From assembly GCA_002964805.2 (NCBI GenBank), contig PUDQ02000001.1:4612001-4676000 (forward strand): a DNA stretch of 64,000 nt, written 5' to 3'. The translations under genes and the position numbers were made by a program. Under the pieces are notes generated by a model. The model did not search any database, had not been told where the DNA came from, and saw only the letters and a list, made by a program, of their open reading frames with translations. Source of the stretch: Trametes villosa. Its lineage: Eukaryota; Basidiomycota; Agaricomycetes; Polyporales; Polyporaceae. How positions within the stretch are numbered: the stretch's first letter is position 1; every line of letters begins with the position of its first letter. This document shows, piece after piece, positions 55,274-64,000 of the stretch.

Positions 55274-58200
55274 CCCCCCATATTCCCACTGCCGGGGCGT
55301 CGGACAGAGCGGGCGAGGCGGGGCGGGCGTAGTTGTGACAGGATCATCGGTCGAGGTGGCTGGTGCGAGGTGCGAGGGTGTCGGGTGCGCTCTGGGTGTA
55401 ACATTACGTGTAGGCTCTAATCTACTAATTCTCGGACAGGCGATAGCTGTAAGCCTGGGCGGGCGATCCAGTCGACCTGCGGCCTTGCGCGTGCCGCGAT
55501 GTAGGACCCACACAGCCATTTGCATCACGTCCCCGAGAGGTGACGTAGCAGAGCGACCCAGGTATCGCTTTACGGCAGCCGGACGATCTCGAAGGTGAAG
55601 GGCTCCTCGACCAGCACGCCTCAGAAGACCACGTCGAGTCTATGCTGCTGGGCTCTGGGTCTAGTGCTCTCGTCACTTAGCCTTCCGTTCGCTGGAAGAG
55701 ACTCGTGCATTTTGAATAGAGAGCTGCGGACGATGAATTGTGCGAAGTGCGATCGTGCTGCGGGCGATACACATTCAATTGCGCGGCGGGTGACGCACTG
55801 CCGACGTATGTACATGACGTGCACTGTGAACGCCGGCTGTTCGAACACATCGGAAGTGAACAGAGGTGTTTGAGGGGAGAGCGAGGTGTCTTTCCGAGGT
55901 GTCGCCGTATGTAGGCGACAGAATACAATTACCAGGAGCAGAGGCGGACGGCATACTACGTAGATGTCAGCCACACTACCCAAAGGTGTCTAGGAACCTA
56001 CCTGCACACAAACGCGTTCCCCCCGAGCTCCACGCACGCACCTGAAACTCAGGTTTATCGGAGGCGGTAGTGTCCGCGACCCGAGCAAGCAGCCCATCGA
56101 CCGTCGCCGCGACGCCGCTGTCCGACGCCCCAGCAACGGCGGCGCCGACGCTGACGCTGTGCGGATCCGCGGCGCGGCACGGTCCCGGCGGACGCCCCCC
56201 TGTCTGTGCCAGTGCCAGCCAGCGGTGACGCGTCCTCGTCGACTGTCGTGTTCGCGTGCGCGGCAGCGAGGGGTCGCCGGTCGGCCGTGGCTGACCAGCG
56301 GTGGCGAGTCGGGCCGTCTGTCGCGTTGTGGCGCTCTGCGCCGGGGTCCTGGGTTGTGGACGTCGTGGTGCGTGTGGGCTGTTCGTTTGGGTTCGATTCA
56401 GGCCAATAGAGAATGTCCTTGCGCCATGTGCTAGACGTAGTAGTCGTCGCCGCTACGTCCACGCGCTCCTACTAGCATTAGCGGACTGGTAGACCGAGTC
56501 TACAGGATTTAGGGGAGACTTGGGTTGGGCAGTGAGCTAGTAACCGTCGCGAGGCACCAGGCCAGTCACTCAACCGCGCGCACGAGCGCGAGCAGGAGGC
56601 GAACATCGAAGGGGCCCATGACGCCGCTGCCGCCGCGCAATCTCCCCGTGGCGCCAGCGGGCCCGGGCTGACACGCAGGAGAAGGGCGAGTGCATGCATG
56701 GACGCGCAGGGCGCTCGGGAGAAAGGAAGAGGGCGTCGGACGACGCAGGGCGGTGGTGGAGTTGTCATAAGGGGATGTCAGGAGTTTGTACGTTGGAGCA
56801 GGCGACAGGAGCCAGACAGGGGCAGGTGTGGGCGTAGGGTCTGTCCTGAACTTGCATGTCCATGAGGGCGCTCGCGCTACGCGTAAGTGAACGGTGAGTG
56901 GAAGGCTGGGTAGAGCGATACTCCGGGGCCACGAGAGAAGGTGATGAGCCGAGGAGAAGCGTAGCGTAGCGGAACGAGCGAGGCGCGCCGGCGGGACACA
57001 TAGTGCGCGGGCGGTGGGGAGATCTCTTTGGCCAGTGCTTATGGCCACGGTGAGGTGCTAGCGCAGAGCCGCCGCTTGGTACAGACGTAAGTTGGGTGTA
57101 ATCCGGGTTCGTGTGGGCAGAGAGGGAGGGTTGCATGTGTCGTGGTTGGATCATGGGCCTGCCTGTGGTCGGCTGACACTCGGGTGGTGGGCTAGGACGG
57201 AGAGGGGCGTCCGTCCAGGTATCGCCCAGCGCTCTGTGGCATGGCCGCCGTCTGGACGCCATCCAATCCGGGTGTCCGTCGTGTTACGTGGCCCACGACC
57301 GCGCGCGATGGGCAGCAAGCGGATGCGATTGGGCGCACCGCGCACGGCGAGAGGCGTCGGATATAGCGATCCAACGCGCGCGCAGCCCGTCTTGTGAGCA
57401 GCCGTGCGCAGACACGCAGGGCCCCATCGCGCCGGGGCCCCTCGAGCAGTCAGAGGCTCACAGCTGGATGCCGGGGCAGGGCGCATTTGGAATAGCCCTT
57501 GTCCTTTCCGATCCGGGCGCGGGGTCGAGGGGTGCGCGCGCGCGCGGGCGAGGCGCCGCCAGATTCGGGTCGTCCAGGGGGATCTGAGGGAACCTGTCAA
57601 GTGGGCACTGGCAGGTGGTGTGCGCTGCGCTGAGAGGGGGCGCTCTGGCAGTGGGAGGCCGCGGAAGGGGCGCGGGGCGCTGGGGGTAATCAGAAGATTG
57701 GGAACTACGGAGGGTGGTGGATCAGTGGCCTGATGGGGGGAGGGGATTGGTGGGCGAGAGGAATAAAACTCAGCGGCGGTACACGGCATTAAGAACGAGA
57801 GAGCGATCTGGTGCAGATTGGAGGGGTGTAGATGCATGTCTAGGTATTGGCAGGGCAGGGTGAAGCGGCGATGTAGACAGCTCGATGATAAAGTGGGACC
57901 TGTCTGCTCTCAGTTGGTGGTGGGAAGCTGGCGCGTGCGACGGTGAGTACGGCCGACGGGTGGGGTACGAGCCGAATTACCAACCCCGGGTGGCTGTCGG
58001 AGTGGGCTCGTGAACGCAGATCGCAGGAAACGCTGGAGGGAGCGTGTAGGGGTGGCATGATCGATGATGAGGGAACAGAAGGAGGTTCAGCGCGGGGTAG
58101 CGAAGTGAGAGCAGGGGAACGCGGGAAGGTGCATAGCGGGTGTGATGCCGTGCTAGAGTGGTGGGTGTGCGCTGGCGGTGTCAGGTAGGACTATCGAGAA

Positions 58201-58806
58201 GTGGCTGGGCAGAAAGGCACGGAGAGCGAGGAAGAGAGGTGTCGACGAGCAGAGGGAGGAAGGAAGAGGTTCGCGGAGTCCGGGCCGCCGCGGGGTGTTG
58301 GCTTCGCTGCCATAAGAAGCTAGGCTGAGAGAGATCGGAGATCGGCTGGCCTGATCGAGATTGGATGGGGTATTTAGGCCACCGCGTAAATAATGCACTC
58401 TCCGATCTGCCCGCCCTGCCCCTGCCCCCGCTCTGCCCCGGCAGGCCATCTACTGCACTTGCACCTGCTCCCGCTCGGTAGGATGGGGATCGGAGGACGC
58501 GAGGTGTGCGGAGGAATAGGAAGGCGCGAGGTCGGCGAGATTGTCGTGGAAGCTGTCACGCGCTCTAGGGCGAATGGACAGCCTGAGAGAGTGCTCTCGT
58601 CCGGGCCCCCGCCCGCATCCTCGGCCAGCCTCCCTCTCCTCTCCTCCCTCCACTCCGATATCCTCCTCCCAGCGCAGACTACCCCCGCTCCATCACCCGA
58701 CCTGCGCCTCTCCCACCCTCTCAACGCCCGCCACATCCTCCCGTCATCCCCTCCTCCCTCCCTCCAAGCCCCTCGCCCGACGCTCCGAGCGTCGTCCCCC
58801 ATCTCT
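55274..58806. other. Longest gene-poor stretch of the window
   Basis: About 3.5 kb. Many overlapping frames exist on both strands between 56000 and 58300 because of high GC, for example a 228-codon minus frame at 57151-57837, but I see no conserved motif, membrane pattern or coherent splice structure. The in-frame leader of the F-box gene (58393-58806) is low-complexity Pro/Ser and probably untranslated. A non-coding RNA or a fast-evolving gene could hide here. Confidence 0.4.
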
Positions 58807-60522
58807 ATGCCCCCCTTCCACTACTCCTTCCCCCTCATGACGCCCATACACTCCCTCCCGGTAGAGCTGCTCACCACCATCTTCCAGCTCGGCGTCGACT
58901 CCGATCCAATACCAGACGACCAAATCCGCGGCGAACACACCTTCGAGGTCCTCGTCTCCCATGTCTGCAGGCACTGGCGGCACGTCGCGCTGCACACGCC
59001 CCATCTCTGGACGACCGTCCACTTCCGCACGCGCGCGCACATGGCGCGCGGCGACGTCTACCTCACCCGCAACCCCCACCTCCCCATCGACATCTACGTC
59101 GACACCTGCTCCGAGGACGACTACCAGCTCCGCAAGGAGCTCCTCTTCCGCGACCAGTTCCTCCCCGTCTTCGACGTCGTCCTCCCCCACATCCACCGCT
59201 GGCGCGAGCTCCACCTCATCGTCGCCGACCTCGAGTGCAAGTCCTCCGCCCGCAAGGTCCTCTCCACCTGCGGTACCGCCCCCGCCCTCCGCACCCTCCA
59301 GCTCTGGCACGTCATGAACTGGCAGACGTCCGAGCGGCTCTTCAACCACATCGGGCCCCCGCCCGTCGTCGTCTTCGGCGGCGCGCTGCCCTCGCTCAAG
59401 CACATCATCCTCCAGGGCGTGAATCTGCCCTGGTCGCGCTCGCCCTTCCTCTGCAACCTCACCTCCGTCGAGTTCGCGCTCCACTCGGATAACGTCCGCA
59501 TGCCGTTCGACCTCTGGCGCGACATGCTCCGCTCCTCGCCGAACCTCACCCGCCTTTCGCTCCTGTTTGCGGGCCCGCGCGCGTCGCCGTCGGGCACGTC
59601 GCCCGTCCCGGACGGCATCGAGTGGTGGGGCGCGGAGCCGCCGCCGCCCGACGCGGTCGTGCCCCCTGGCGCGCCGCTCCCGCCGTCCGCGGACCCCGTG
59701 CAGCTGCTCCAGCTCAAGGAACTCCAGCTCATCAACTTGGAGTGCGACTACGTGCTTGCGCTCGCGCGGACGCTGCACGCGCCGCATGTGCGCATCCTCC
59801 ACCTCGGGCTCGAGTTCGAGGACCAGGACGTCACGCCGTTCGTCGAGTACCTCGCTGCGCCTCCGCGGGCCCCCGGCGCGAAGCTCGAGCTCAACGGCGC
59901 GAGCGCGAGCGTGGGCGCGGGCGCGGCGATCGAGGTGGCACCGCCGAAGTTCCCGGAGCTGGAGCGGCTGACGGTGACCTCGCTGCGGTGCTCCGTGGAG
60001 AGCTGGCGCGCGCTGCTCGCGGTGGCGCCGAAGCTGACCCGGCTCGAGGCGGACTTTTCGCAGCTCGGCGAGGGCGCGTTCGACGTCCTGCTCGAGCACG
60101 TCCCAGCGCCCTCGAATACAGACGCGTGTTCCGGTTCACCATCTGCGGAGAAGGGGAAGGAGAGGGACGCGGAGACGGTGCCGATGTTACCCGCGCTGGA
60201 GAGCGTACGCTTATCGGGCGCGACGGGGCGGCAGGTCGCGGACCTCGCGGCGTTCCGGCGCACGCACAAGCGGCCGCTGCGGCGGTGGGAGATCGAGGAG
60301 GGCGCGCGGGACGAGGGCACGGAGGCGTTGCAGCGCGGCGCGGCCGCACGGAGCGCGGCGTGGCGCGCGGCGAGGGAGAAGGAGGAGCGCGAGGCGGGCA
60401 AGGGGTGCGAGCCGTGGCGGTGGGACGAGCCGTTGGAGCGCGTGGTGTGGTTCCGGGAGGAGGGGGAGGAGGGGAGCGAGTTTAGCGAGGAGGATGAGTA
60501 CGAGGGGGAGGAGGACGGCTGA
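58807..60522 (+). CDS. F-box-like protein with leucine-rich-repeat-like region
   Basis: Single-exon gene of 571 residues. An F-box-like segment begins at residue 15: IHSLPVELLTTIFQLGVDSD, then VSHVCRHWRHVALHTPHLW, the classic basidiomycete pattern (LPxELLxxIF...VCRxWRxxAxxTPxLW). The rest resembles degenerate leucine-rich repeats (PSLKHIILQGVNLPW, SPNLTRLSLLFAGP, KELQLINLECDYVL, VRILHLGLEFED, PKLTRLEADFSQLG) and ends in an acidic Glu/Gly tail. Such proteins are expected to bind Skp1 in an SCF ubiquitin ligase and present unknown substrates; this family is greatly expanded in Agaricomycetes. The frame extends upstream to 58393, but the leader is Pro-rich with no fold; Met 58807 (MPPFHYSF) directly precedes the F-box. 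Confidence 0.87.
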   Translation: MPPFHYSFPLMTPIHSLPVELLTTIFQLGVDSDPIPDDQIRGEHTFEVLVSHVCRHWRHVALHTPHLWTTVHFRTRAHMARGDVYLTRNPHLPIDIYVDTCSEDDYQLRKELLFRDQFLPVFDVVLPHIHRWRELHLIVADLECKSSARKVLSTCGTAPALRTLQLWHVMNWQTSERLFNHIGPPPVVVFGGALPSLKHIILQGVNLPWSRSPFLCNLTSVEFALHSDNVRMPFDLWRDMLRSSPNLTRLSLLFAGPRASPSGTSPVPDGIEWWGAEPPPPDAVVPPGAPLPPSADPVQLLQLKELQLINLECDYVLALARTLHAPHVRILHLGLEFEDQDVTPFVEYLAAPPRAPGAKLELNGASASVGAGAAIEVAPPKFPELERLTVTSLRCSVESWRALLAVAPKLTRLEADFSQLGEGAFDVLLEHVPAPSNTDACSGSPSAEKGKERDAETVPMLPALESVRLSGATGRQVADLAAFRRTHKRPLRRWEIEEGARDEGTEALQRGAAARSAAWRAAREKEEREAGKGCEPWRWDEPLERVVWFREEGEEGSEFSEEDEYEGEEDG

Positions 60523-60833
60523 GCGCTGAGTGCTGGGCAGCGGGTGCGTCGGGTTTTTCGTGTTTTAGCTGTAGCTTTGTCTGGTTTGGGCACCTGTGCT
60601 GTGTACAATCTACTACCCGGCGGCGCGCGACGCCCCATCTTCGCGCGGTGTAGCATTCCTGCTTGCGTCCATGAACGGTGCGAGGCGAACTCGAAACACG
60701 ACTGTGGAGCAACAGTATATATGCTCCGAGAGCGGTGAGCATTGGAAAGATTATACAGGTCTAATGATGTATGTAGTAAAGTCATCGCCGCACGGCTGAG
60801 CCGACCCCCCACGAAGGGGCTCTAAGCCTGCGC
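60523..60833. other. Convergent spacer between F-box and K+/H+ exchange genes
   Basis: About 310 bp holding both 3' ends. Nothing else seen. Confidence 0.5.
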
Positions 60834-62072
60834 CTACGCCGTTTTCCGCCCCTTCTCGAGCCGCAGCCGCGCCTGCTCGAGCGCGCGGTACACGTCCGCC
60901 GCGAACGTCGAGTCCGGCGGGAGGTCGAACAGCTTCTCCAGCTCGGGCACGGCCTCCTTCGTGAGCAGCAGCTGGGGCGGGTGCGGCGCGTCTTCTGTCT
61001 CGCTCTCGCCCTCGTCGGGGCTCCGCGCGTGTTCGTGCTCGGAGGGCGGCGGGGACGCGGACGAGGGCGCGGGGAGCGGCTTTGGCGCGTGCTTTGTGTA
61101 GATCGCGTCAAGCTCGACGCTGGTTTGCGGGACGATCGCGCCTTGCTTGAGGAAGCCCTCGAGGTACTGCGAGGCTTTGTATGCTGCGTGAAGGACGGTG
61201 GAGTGAGCGTGTGTGACGTGAAGAGGGCAGTCGCGGGAAATGTGGACGTACCTCGGTAGTGCGACCACGAGCGCCAGATGCAGAAGAAGAAGGGGAAGTT
61301 GGGGATGACGGCTGTGACACGGAATTAGCCGTCAGTTGGCCGTGTTTTCCCTTCGGGAATGGGGAGGGAGCTGGGGAGAGCACGTACGGATGATCATGAA
61401 GGGCGCGGTGAGCGGGGAGATGGCGAGCCAGAAGATGAAGCCCTTTCTATGTTTCGGGGCGCGCTTCTCGACGAGTGCGCGGAGGTGCGGGATAGGCGAA
61501 GCGCACGCCGAGGGCGGGTAGATGAGCGGGACCTACGGGGCGGTTGCGTTGCGTTGCGTTAGGGAGGGTGCCGGGTGGGGGGCGACTGGGTCAATGGATT
61601 GGCACGGCAGTTGAGAGGAGAGGGGAGAGCACAAACCACGCTGGTCGGCGCCTTCTCCGTCCCGCTCGGGTGCACGATATTCGAGATCTTGGGGCCGAGC
61701 GAGGGGTCGAGCGACTTGAGCGCGAGCTCCTCGAACTCGAGCCGGTCGATCAGGCGTTCCCCGTACAGGAAGGATCTCCGCTGCAAGCAGCATACATAAG
61801 CGCAAGTCGAAGGCAGAAATTGTATGGGCGTAAGGGCGTACCTTCCAGTGGCCCTCGGGCGCCTTACCGAAGCCAGCCCAGAGGTCCGAGGCCTTCGCGA
61901 CAATGCGCTTCGGCCAGGTGATGGTCTTCGTCGTCTCTGGGGGCGTGACGAAGTGGTAGTAGGTGAGGTGCTCGGCGGCGGCGCCGTCCACGGGCTTGCT
62001 GGGCGGGGCGAGCGGGAGCGCGATGATGCGCATGGAGCGCGTCGCGCTGCGCGCTATCCGGGTTGCGTGCAT
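60834..62072 (-). CDS. Mitochondrial K+/H+ exchange-related protein
   Basis: Five exons (61842-62072, 61637-61780, 61388-61532, 61252-61311, 60834-61183) encode 309 residues. It matches the fungal mitochondrial K+-H+ exchange-related family (yeast YDL183C group), inner-membrane proteins implicated in matrix K+ balance. Blocks: MRIIALPLAPP, LTYYHFVTPPE, WPKRIVAKASDLWAGFG, LYGERLIDRLEFEELALKSL, VPLIYPPSACASPIPHLRAL, HRKGFIFWLAISPLTAPFMI and VIPNFPFFFCIWRSWSHYRA, the last two being the membrane helices, then YKASQYLEGFLKQGAIVPQ. The N-terminus (MHATRIARSATRSMRI) is Arg-rich and lacks acidic residues, as in a presequence. The donor of intron 2 is GTTTGT; a shift by one codon would not change the call. 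Confidence 0.87.
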
Positions 62073-64000
62073 CGTGCGTTGTGTTATTTACGCGTGTCGT
62101 GTCGTGGAGGTTCTAGGCAGAGATGCAGCGGGTCGTAGAGAGGTTAGTGGCAGGAGAGGGAGGAAGGTTCGCGGACGTTGGGAAGGATGGGAGGATGCGC
62201 GGCGCGACGGCGCGTCATGCCCCAATCTTCCTCGCGTGGCGCCCACGTGGGCGCACATACCGCACCACAACTCCCAGCGTGCTACTGGTTCTCCTCTCGC
62301 CGGCGTCGACGACCATCTCCAGATTTTCATTCCTATCGCCCTATAACACTGCTCGAAGAGAGTTGGAAACGTTAACTGTGCGGTCAAGACATATACGGCA
62401 TGGCTGCATCTGAATCAATGGGGCTACCAGCACAATCTTACCGTTGAATTCCGGAGTCCAAAACGTCGTTGCGCTTTCGGCCAAGGATATATCACTTCGT
62501 TTGACCCACACACGAGCAAGGAATGGGATTTAACTGCAAGTGCATGGCGTGCAAGCACGAGTGCAACAACCTCTGTAAGATGCGAGTCTCCCACCTCACG
62601 CTTTGCCATCCTCTCACTTTCCACCAGGAACCCGCCGACCTATTCATGCGCGAAACTTATGGCTCAGGTTGACCCGGCGAGACCTCGTTCGGAGAGGCTA
62701 TGGACACCACTGAAGCGCAACCCGACGCTCTCAGCCCCATGAGGGCTGAGGGCTTCCTCTGTTCTGGCTACTTATGTACCTCTGAACCCAGTTCCCTCCG
62801 GCTTCACTGTCAGCACGGGGCCAATATTTGCATGACCGGATATCGCAGGAAGTGCCGAAAAACTTTAGTCCCCCCTAGGCAGACGTCCAATATGTGCAAG
62901 AAAAATCCGGAGAATACTGGGAGCGCTGGCCCAAGGTGGGCGTGTCTTTCATTCACTCGCGTGGCTCCCACGTGCGTCGCGCATACATACTCAACCACAA
63001 CTTCAACTTCAAGTTATAGCTCGCTCTTCTCTCTGCTTCCGTCACGAGCAGCAGTTTCGGCCTCTCCTCTTTATGTATCCCCCGCCTTCTCGGAACTGCT
63101 GACCGCCCGCCTGACTGTTTCCAATCCGCGTACCCGCATGGTACCATCGTCGACAGAACAACACTGGTGATGACCACATACCCATAGTAGCCCACTAGCA
63201 CCGGTTCTACGCCGGTCGACAACGGTCGGGCGGTCTCGAGAACGGTATGTGTTGACGTTGGCGCTGCCACAATCTATATTAAGACACACATTCCAGGGAA
63301 TCGAGCGCTATGTCGGGCATGACATGTGGTCGGGCGAACCGGGCATCTCACCTCGTCATCGCTACTAGATGCGAGCGGTGCTCTCGTAGTCGCATGATGC
63401 CGTTCTGAAGCGCCTTTGGCAGTTCGTATGGTCGAGATGCTAGTCGGAGGTCACGATGCGACCGTCCTTCAGTGCAATGTCAAGCGCGCTCTGCTAAAAA
63501 TACCGTAAGTTGTCGCCCATGGGTCTGATGATATATCACTTAATCGCTCACCCAACAGTTCCGACGGGGAGTTGGATGCATAGCGCGGAAGCGCATGTGC
63601 AGCAACGTGCGTGACCGATCCACCTCATCTCATGTGCCCGTGGACGGTACGCTCACATTCTCTAAACGAAGGGGGTCAGTCAACCCCCTATGCTAGCCGC
63701 GTCAAGGTCTCCCGGGTAGTCGCTGCGTGCGGACGCTCACCGAAGCTCGTGTTTACCCGAGGACACCCACTAGCGATGGAAGCATCTTCGAAAGTGCAGC
63801 GCCACGCTCGTATCTTCCATGCTCCCGTACGGGAAGACGGTCGAACGCGGGCATGATGCCGTCCAATCTCTGTGGACCTCATGGATCTCCTGCCCTCCTA
63901 TCATTTCGCGACAACAGACTCCGAGTACCACACATGGCGCATGCCCCTCCGGCAAGGTATAAGAAGGGGCAGATGACGCTCTCTGTCCTCATCAGGACCT
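62073..64000. other. Right-hand end of the window, no supported gene
   Basis: About 1.9 kb. It holds the promoter of the K+/H+ exchange gene, a 45-bp direct repeat (62231-62272 and 62956-63002) and a short perfect hairpin (62730-62750). A TATAAG just before 63965 with an ATG soon after hints at a gene that starts at or beyond the edge, but too little is visible. ORF 62700-63170 shows no recognised content. Confidence 0.45.
62231..63002. repeat. Direct repeat of about 45 bp, copies at 62231-62272 and 62956-63002
   Basis: Both copies contain CTCGCGTGGC, one variable base and CCCACGTG, followed after a few bases by CATAC and then ACCACAACT. The CACGTG core is an E-box. The first copy lies about 160-200 bp upstream of the K+/H+ exchange gene start. 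Confidence 0.6.

Noticed and set aside
56388..56402. GGGTTCGATTC resembling a tRNA B box
   Set aside because: Flanking bases do not pair as a T arm and no acceptor stem is present.
57151..57837. 228-codon minus-strand frame
   Set aside because: Pro/Arg/Ala-rich and shadowed by frames on the other strand; no recognisable feature, so not called a gene.
58744..60099. 451-codon minus-strand frame opposite the F-box gene
   Set aside because: Composed largely of Arg, Glu, Gly and Val; the plus strand has the F-box and leucine-rich pattern.
62730..62750. Perfect 8-bp hairpin CTCAGCCC/GGGCTGAG
   Set aside because: Short stem, 5-base loop and no context; expected by chance in 64 kb of GC-rich DNA.
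62700..63170. 156-codon plus-strand frame
   Set aside because: Ser/Thr-rich with scattered Cys but no motif; it overlaps the duplicated promoter block, which argues for non-coding sequence.

Overview
The window reads as nuclear DNA of a filamentous basidiomycete, most likely an Agaricomycete close to the Polyporales. The reasons are dense protein genes with many 47-90 bp GT-AG introns, tiny exons, high GC, no operons or ribosome binding sites, and a characteristic gene set (a Kre6/Skn1 glucan-synthesis protein, a fungal mRNA 5'-triphosphatase, F-box/LRR and mucin-like single-pass membrane proteins). I support 26 protein genes, one of them cut by the left edge. Intron-exon models were built by hand from reading frame, splice signals and family conservation. 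I found no rRNA, tRNA or CRISPR.

Region by region. 1-3.3 kb: a Kre6/Skn1 beta-1,6-glucan protein (partial) and a ZIP9/Atx2-type metal transporter. 4.7-14.4 kb: four diverged copies (A-D) of one small secreted protein, interleaved with a C2-domain gene that carries a structured 1-kb intron and with an Hri1-family gene. 16-24.3 kb: two tandem small membrane proteins with proline-rich N-termini, then two convergent mucin-like single-pass membrane proteins. 25.4-37.4 kb: mainly metabolism and transport: a 15-exon Gfo/Idh/MocA oxidoreductase, a degenerate kinase-like protein, an agmatinase-family enzyme with a signal peptide, a MATE transporter and a glycerol dehydrogenase. 38.2-46.6 kb: an acidic orphan protein, a small basic MGRSAKFHKR-type protein, a third single-pass membrane protein, and, about 200 bp upstream of that gene's start codon, a 547-bp terminal-inverted-repeat element flanked by TA. 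47.5-62.1 kb: branched-chain 2-oxoacid dehydrogenase E1 alpha (with 9- and 8-nt exons), a Fic-domain AMPylase candidate, a nitroreductase, mRNA 5'-triphosphatase, an F-box protein and a mitochondrial K+/H+-exchange-related protein.

There is no single pathway cluster. Linked themes are cell wall and surface (Kre6, the four secreted paralogs, three mucin-like or ectodomain membrane proteins) and mitochondrial metabolism (E1 alpha, the K+/H+ exchange protein). The least described items are the secreted paralog array, the structured long intron, the TA-flanked element and the micro-exons. Gene-poor stretches (28.9-31.2, 40.1-42.4, 55.3-58.8 and 62.1-64 kb) hold ORFs I could not support as genes.
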